Positions 63,276 through 64,000 of a DNA stretch of 64,000 nucleotides are shown here, one piece after another. Each line of letters begins with the position of its first letter. Positions within the stretch are counted from its first letter, which is position 1. The notes under the pieces were generated by a model. That model worked only from the letters and a program-made list of their open reading frames with translations. It did not search any database and was not told the DNA's origin. The stretch is from JAWPMT01 sp965215825 (GTDB lineage: Bacteria > Bacteroidota > Bacteroidia > Cytophagales > Cyclobacteriaceae): assembly GCA_965215825.1 (NCBI GenBank), contig CBDCEM010000002.1:1674001-1738000 (forward strand), in the 5' to 3' direction. Position numbers and translations under genes: made by a program.

Positions 63276-64000
63276 ATGGATTCGGAAGATTACTACTTCA
63301 TCGTCCTGATTTTAGGACTGTATCCAATTTTCTACATCATTCTCAGGTGGCTATTCGGCAATAGCATCATATTTCGTATTGCCTTCACCTTTGTGACTGT
63401 CGATATTGAGATATCCATTAGTTGTTTCATCATCGGTGGAATGGGAATAGAACATGTGTTCCTCTGGGGATTGCCACTTACACTTGTCTGTTTTGGCCTG
63501 GCCTACTGGCACATTTATAAGACTGTTAGGATACCTTTATTAGACATTACTTCAGATATTTCCAGGCTGACAGACGGAGAAGTCGGTGTAGTTTCTGAAC
63601 GAGAGCTTTCTATGCGAAAAGATGAAATTGGTCAGATTCAGGTGGCTTTAAAAGAGTATGGTCAAGCCGTTAGTCGAACTGCTGATTTTGCCTCGAAGGT
63701 GCAACGCGGAGTGCTTTCAGTGGATTATGACCCCTTGGGGCCTGCCGACCTCTTAGGAAACTCACTTATAGAAATGAACAAAAGCCTGACTGAAGTAATT
63801 TCCGAGACCAACAAGATCGTTAAATCCGCTGCAGAGGAGGGTGTTTTTGATTTAGTACTCTCAACCGAAAAAAGTCAGGGTGCCTGGCGCGAGCTTACAG
63901 ATTCCGTGAATAGTTTGCTTGCCTCTTTGGTAGTTCCGATCAGAGAAATCAATCGAGTGATTGACTCCATAGCTGTCGGAGATTTGACCCGTCATTTTCT
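63276..64000 (+). CDS. HAMP-domain membrane receptor (chemoreceptor- or kinase-like), 3' end outside the window
   Basis: From ATG 63276 the frame is open to the window edge (241 codons). The N-terminus has three or four membrane helices (YFIVLILGLYPIFYIILRW, VDIEISISCFIIGGMGI, WGLPLTLVCFGLAYWHIY). A HAMP domain follows (IPLLDITSDISRLTDGEVG, RKDEIGQIQVALKEYG), then further HAMP-like helical repeats (VVPIREINRVIDSIAVGDLT). The rest could be a chemoreceptor signalling domain or a kinase; the window does not show which. Confidence 0.8.
   Translation, partial: MDSEDYYFIVLILGLYPIFYIILRWLFGNSIIFRIAFTFVTVDIEISISCFIIGGMGIEHVFLWGLPLTLVCFGLAYWHIYKTVRIPLLDITSDISRLTDGEVGVVSERELSMRKDEIGQIQVALKEYGQAVSRTADFASKVQRGVLSVDYDPLGPADLLGNSLIEMNKSLTEVISETNKIVKSAAEEGVFDLVLSTEKSQGAWRELTDSVNSLLASLVVPIREINRVIDSIAVGDLTRHF

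Noticed and set aside
1..64000. tRNA genes or an integrated phage or conjugative element
   Set aside because: No cloverleaf-like sequence with a T-loop and acceptor stem was noticed, and no integrase, terminase, relaxase or attachment repeat was found. The S74 gene alone is not evidence of a phage.

Overview
The window looks like a chromosomal segment from a Bacteroidota bacterium, most likely a marine Cytophagales-type organism. This rests on gene families rather than any marker gene: DUF6443-type Rhs proteins, an exported OmpA/PD40 protein, DUF4249, DUF4331 and DUF5522 proteins, LytTR/LytS and NarL-type TPR sensor kinases, many short lipoprotein signals, and a lack of strong Shine-Dalgarno sites. 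No rRNA, tRNA or CRISPR array was seen.

Region 1 (1-17.8 kb) is an accessory Rhs polymorphic-toxin locus. A YD-repeat protein (partial at the window edge) precedes a 2686-residue secreted Rhs protein built from MopE-like calcium-binding repeats, three long beta modules, a DUF6443 domain, YD repeats, the Rhs core and a 220-residue unique tip. The tip gene overlaps by 11 bases a MORN/YwqK-like lipoprotein, a good candidate for its immunity protein. Downstream lie remnants of at least one and probably two displaced Rhs tip cassettes. One still has homology to the Rhs core at its 5' end and a tail that overlaps a second lipoprotein gene, but it is split by a REP-associated tyrosine transposase (RAYT) block. 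Another tail is cut by an IS3-family element. REP-type hairpins, two RAYTs, tandem truncated RAYT copies and a secreted peptidase-S74 protein fill the spaces.

Region 2 (17.8-21.65 kb) holds an OmpA/PD40 outer-envelope protein and an intact IS1182-family element. Region 3 (21.65-30 kb, mostly minus strand) holds a LytTR regulator with its LytS-type kinase, a nucleoid-associated protein, a second kinase, a DoxX protein, small membrane proteins and lipoproteins, and a short alpha-glucan phosphorylase homologue whose PLP lysine position is threonine.

Region 4 (30-49 kb) is ordinary metabolism and transport: a minus-strand run of ABC ATPase, PduO-type cobalamin adenosyltransferase, IlvE and DUF1801; a plus-strand run with an alkyltransferase-like protein and Kbl; then DUF4249, DinB, a MutS-like ATPase, TerC with DUF389, an ABC-2 exporter, GatC with a large TPR membrane protein, and RocD.

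Region 5 (49-64 kb) is signal transduction: two tandem TPR histidine kinases with almost identical kinase cores and divergent sensors, an MFS transporter, a PAS-PAS sigma-54 activator, and a co-directional run of ECF sigma factor, anti-sigma factor, a DUF4331 protein split over two genes, a TPR lipoprotein, a PAS kinase and a single-domain response regulator. The window ends inside a HAMP-domain membrane receptor.
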